A stretch of DNA of 64,000 nucleotides from Sinorhizobium sp. 6-70. GTDB taxonomy: Bacteria > Pseudomonadota > Alphaproteobacteria > Rhizobiales > Rhizobiaceae. The translations under genes and the position numbers were made by a program. The notes below the pieces were generated by a model that saw nothing but the letters and a program-made list of their open reading frames with translations, ran no database searches and had not been told where the DNA came from. Shown piece after piece: positions 63,965-64,000 of this stretch; position 1 is the stretch's first letter; every line of letters starts with the position of its first letter. Location of the stretch: the NCBI RefSeq assembly GCF_030124375.1, contig NZ_JASKLS010000008.1, forward strand, positions 186,001 through 250,000. Direction: 5' to 3'.

Positions 63965-64000
63965 GGGAAGCTGTCCGGCGAGCCGCTTCTGCCAATCGGC

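Overview
The window looks like chromosomal DNA of a rhizobial alphaproteobacterium, most likely Sinorhizobium (Ensifer). I base this on the high GC content, on gene orders typical of Rhizobiales (bamE divergent from a CBP3-like chaperone gene, DUF177, plsX and fabH; ribH-nusB; glyA-nrdR-ribD-ribE; ldtR-ldtP; ppk-ppx with hdaA, a PerM-type gene and purMN; lpiA-acvB), and on six full copies of a ~100-bp double-palindrome repeat that matches the description of the Rhizobium-specific intergenic mosaic element RIME1. The genus is inferred, not proven.

Layout. 1-3879: lipid and envelope block (fabH cut by the window start, plsX, DUF177, CBP3-like chaperone, divergent bamE). 3946-8458: H+-pyrophosphatase, an MFS carrier, nusB and ribH, all on the minus strand. 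8781-10748: two mosaic repeats, a frameshifted cupin gene, a GNAT acetyltransferase and a small exported protein. 10777-14285: ribE, ribD, nrdR, glyA. 14468-17235: L,D-transpeptidase with its MarR-type regulator and a small membrane protein. 17440-21223: hemB, RDD protein, leucyl/arginyl-protein transferase, DMT exporter, ArsR-type regulator. 21289-27621: a nested repeat, parC, an exported protein of unknown role, a small protein and an orphan groEL. 27747-37505: rhodanese, aspS, a second MFS carrier, a Tat-exported multicopper oxidase, RNase D, a class III cyclase, DUF2000 and a phytase-like exported protein. 37569-45172: ppx/ppk, hdaA, PerM-type transporter, purMN. 45185-52042: acvB/lpiA membrane-lipid aminoacylation pair, Nudix hydrolase, molybdopterin oxidoreductase. 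52130-58755: rlmJ, small exported protein, RNase T2, GST, an outer-membrane beta-barrel protein, a pteridine-reductase-like SDR and uvrC. 58812-63964: repeats, pgsA, moaD, moaE, a stand-alone LivH-like permease, a CGNR zinc-finger protein, a lipoprotein, ndk and a DinB-fold protein.

Functionally this is mostly housekeeping sequence: phospholipid synthesis (plsX, fabH, pgsA, lpiA/acvB), riboflavin and one-carbon metabolism (ribD, ribE, ribH, glyA, purMN), polyphosphate and pyrophosphate metabolism (ppk, ppx, hppA) and replication control (hdaA, parC, nrdR). I saw no prophage, insertion sequence with a transposase, CRISPR array, rRNA or tRNA gene. The least ordinary features are the intergenic repeats: double palindromes with compensating changes, one disrupted by a different palindrome between copies of a short sequence, and stacks of unrelated palindromes beside the GST gene and upstream of pgsA. 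Other points are a cupin gene with a frameshift, a class III cyclase with an acidic residue in place of the usual purine-contacting lysine, an orphan groEL without groES, and a LivH-like permease without ABC partners.
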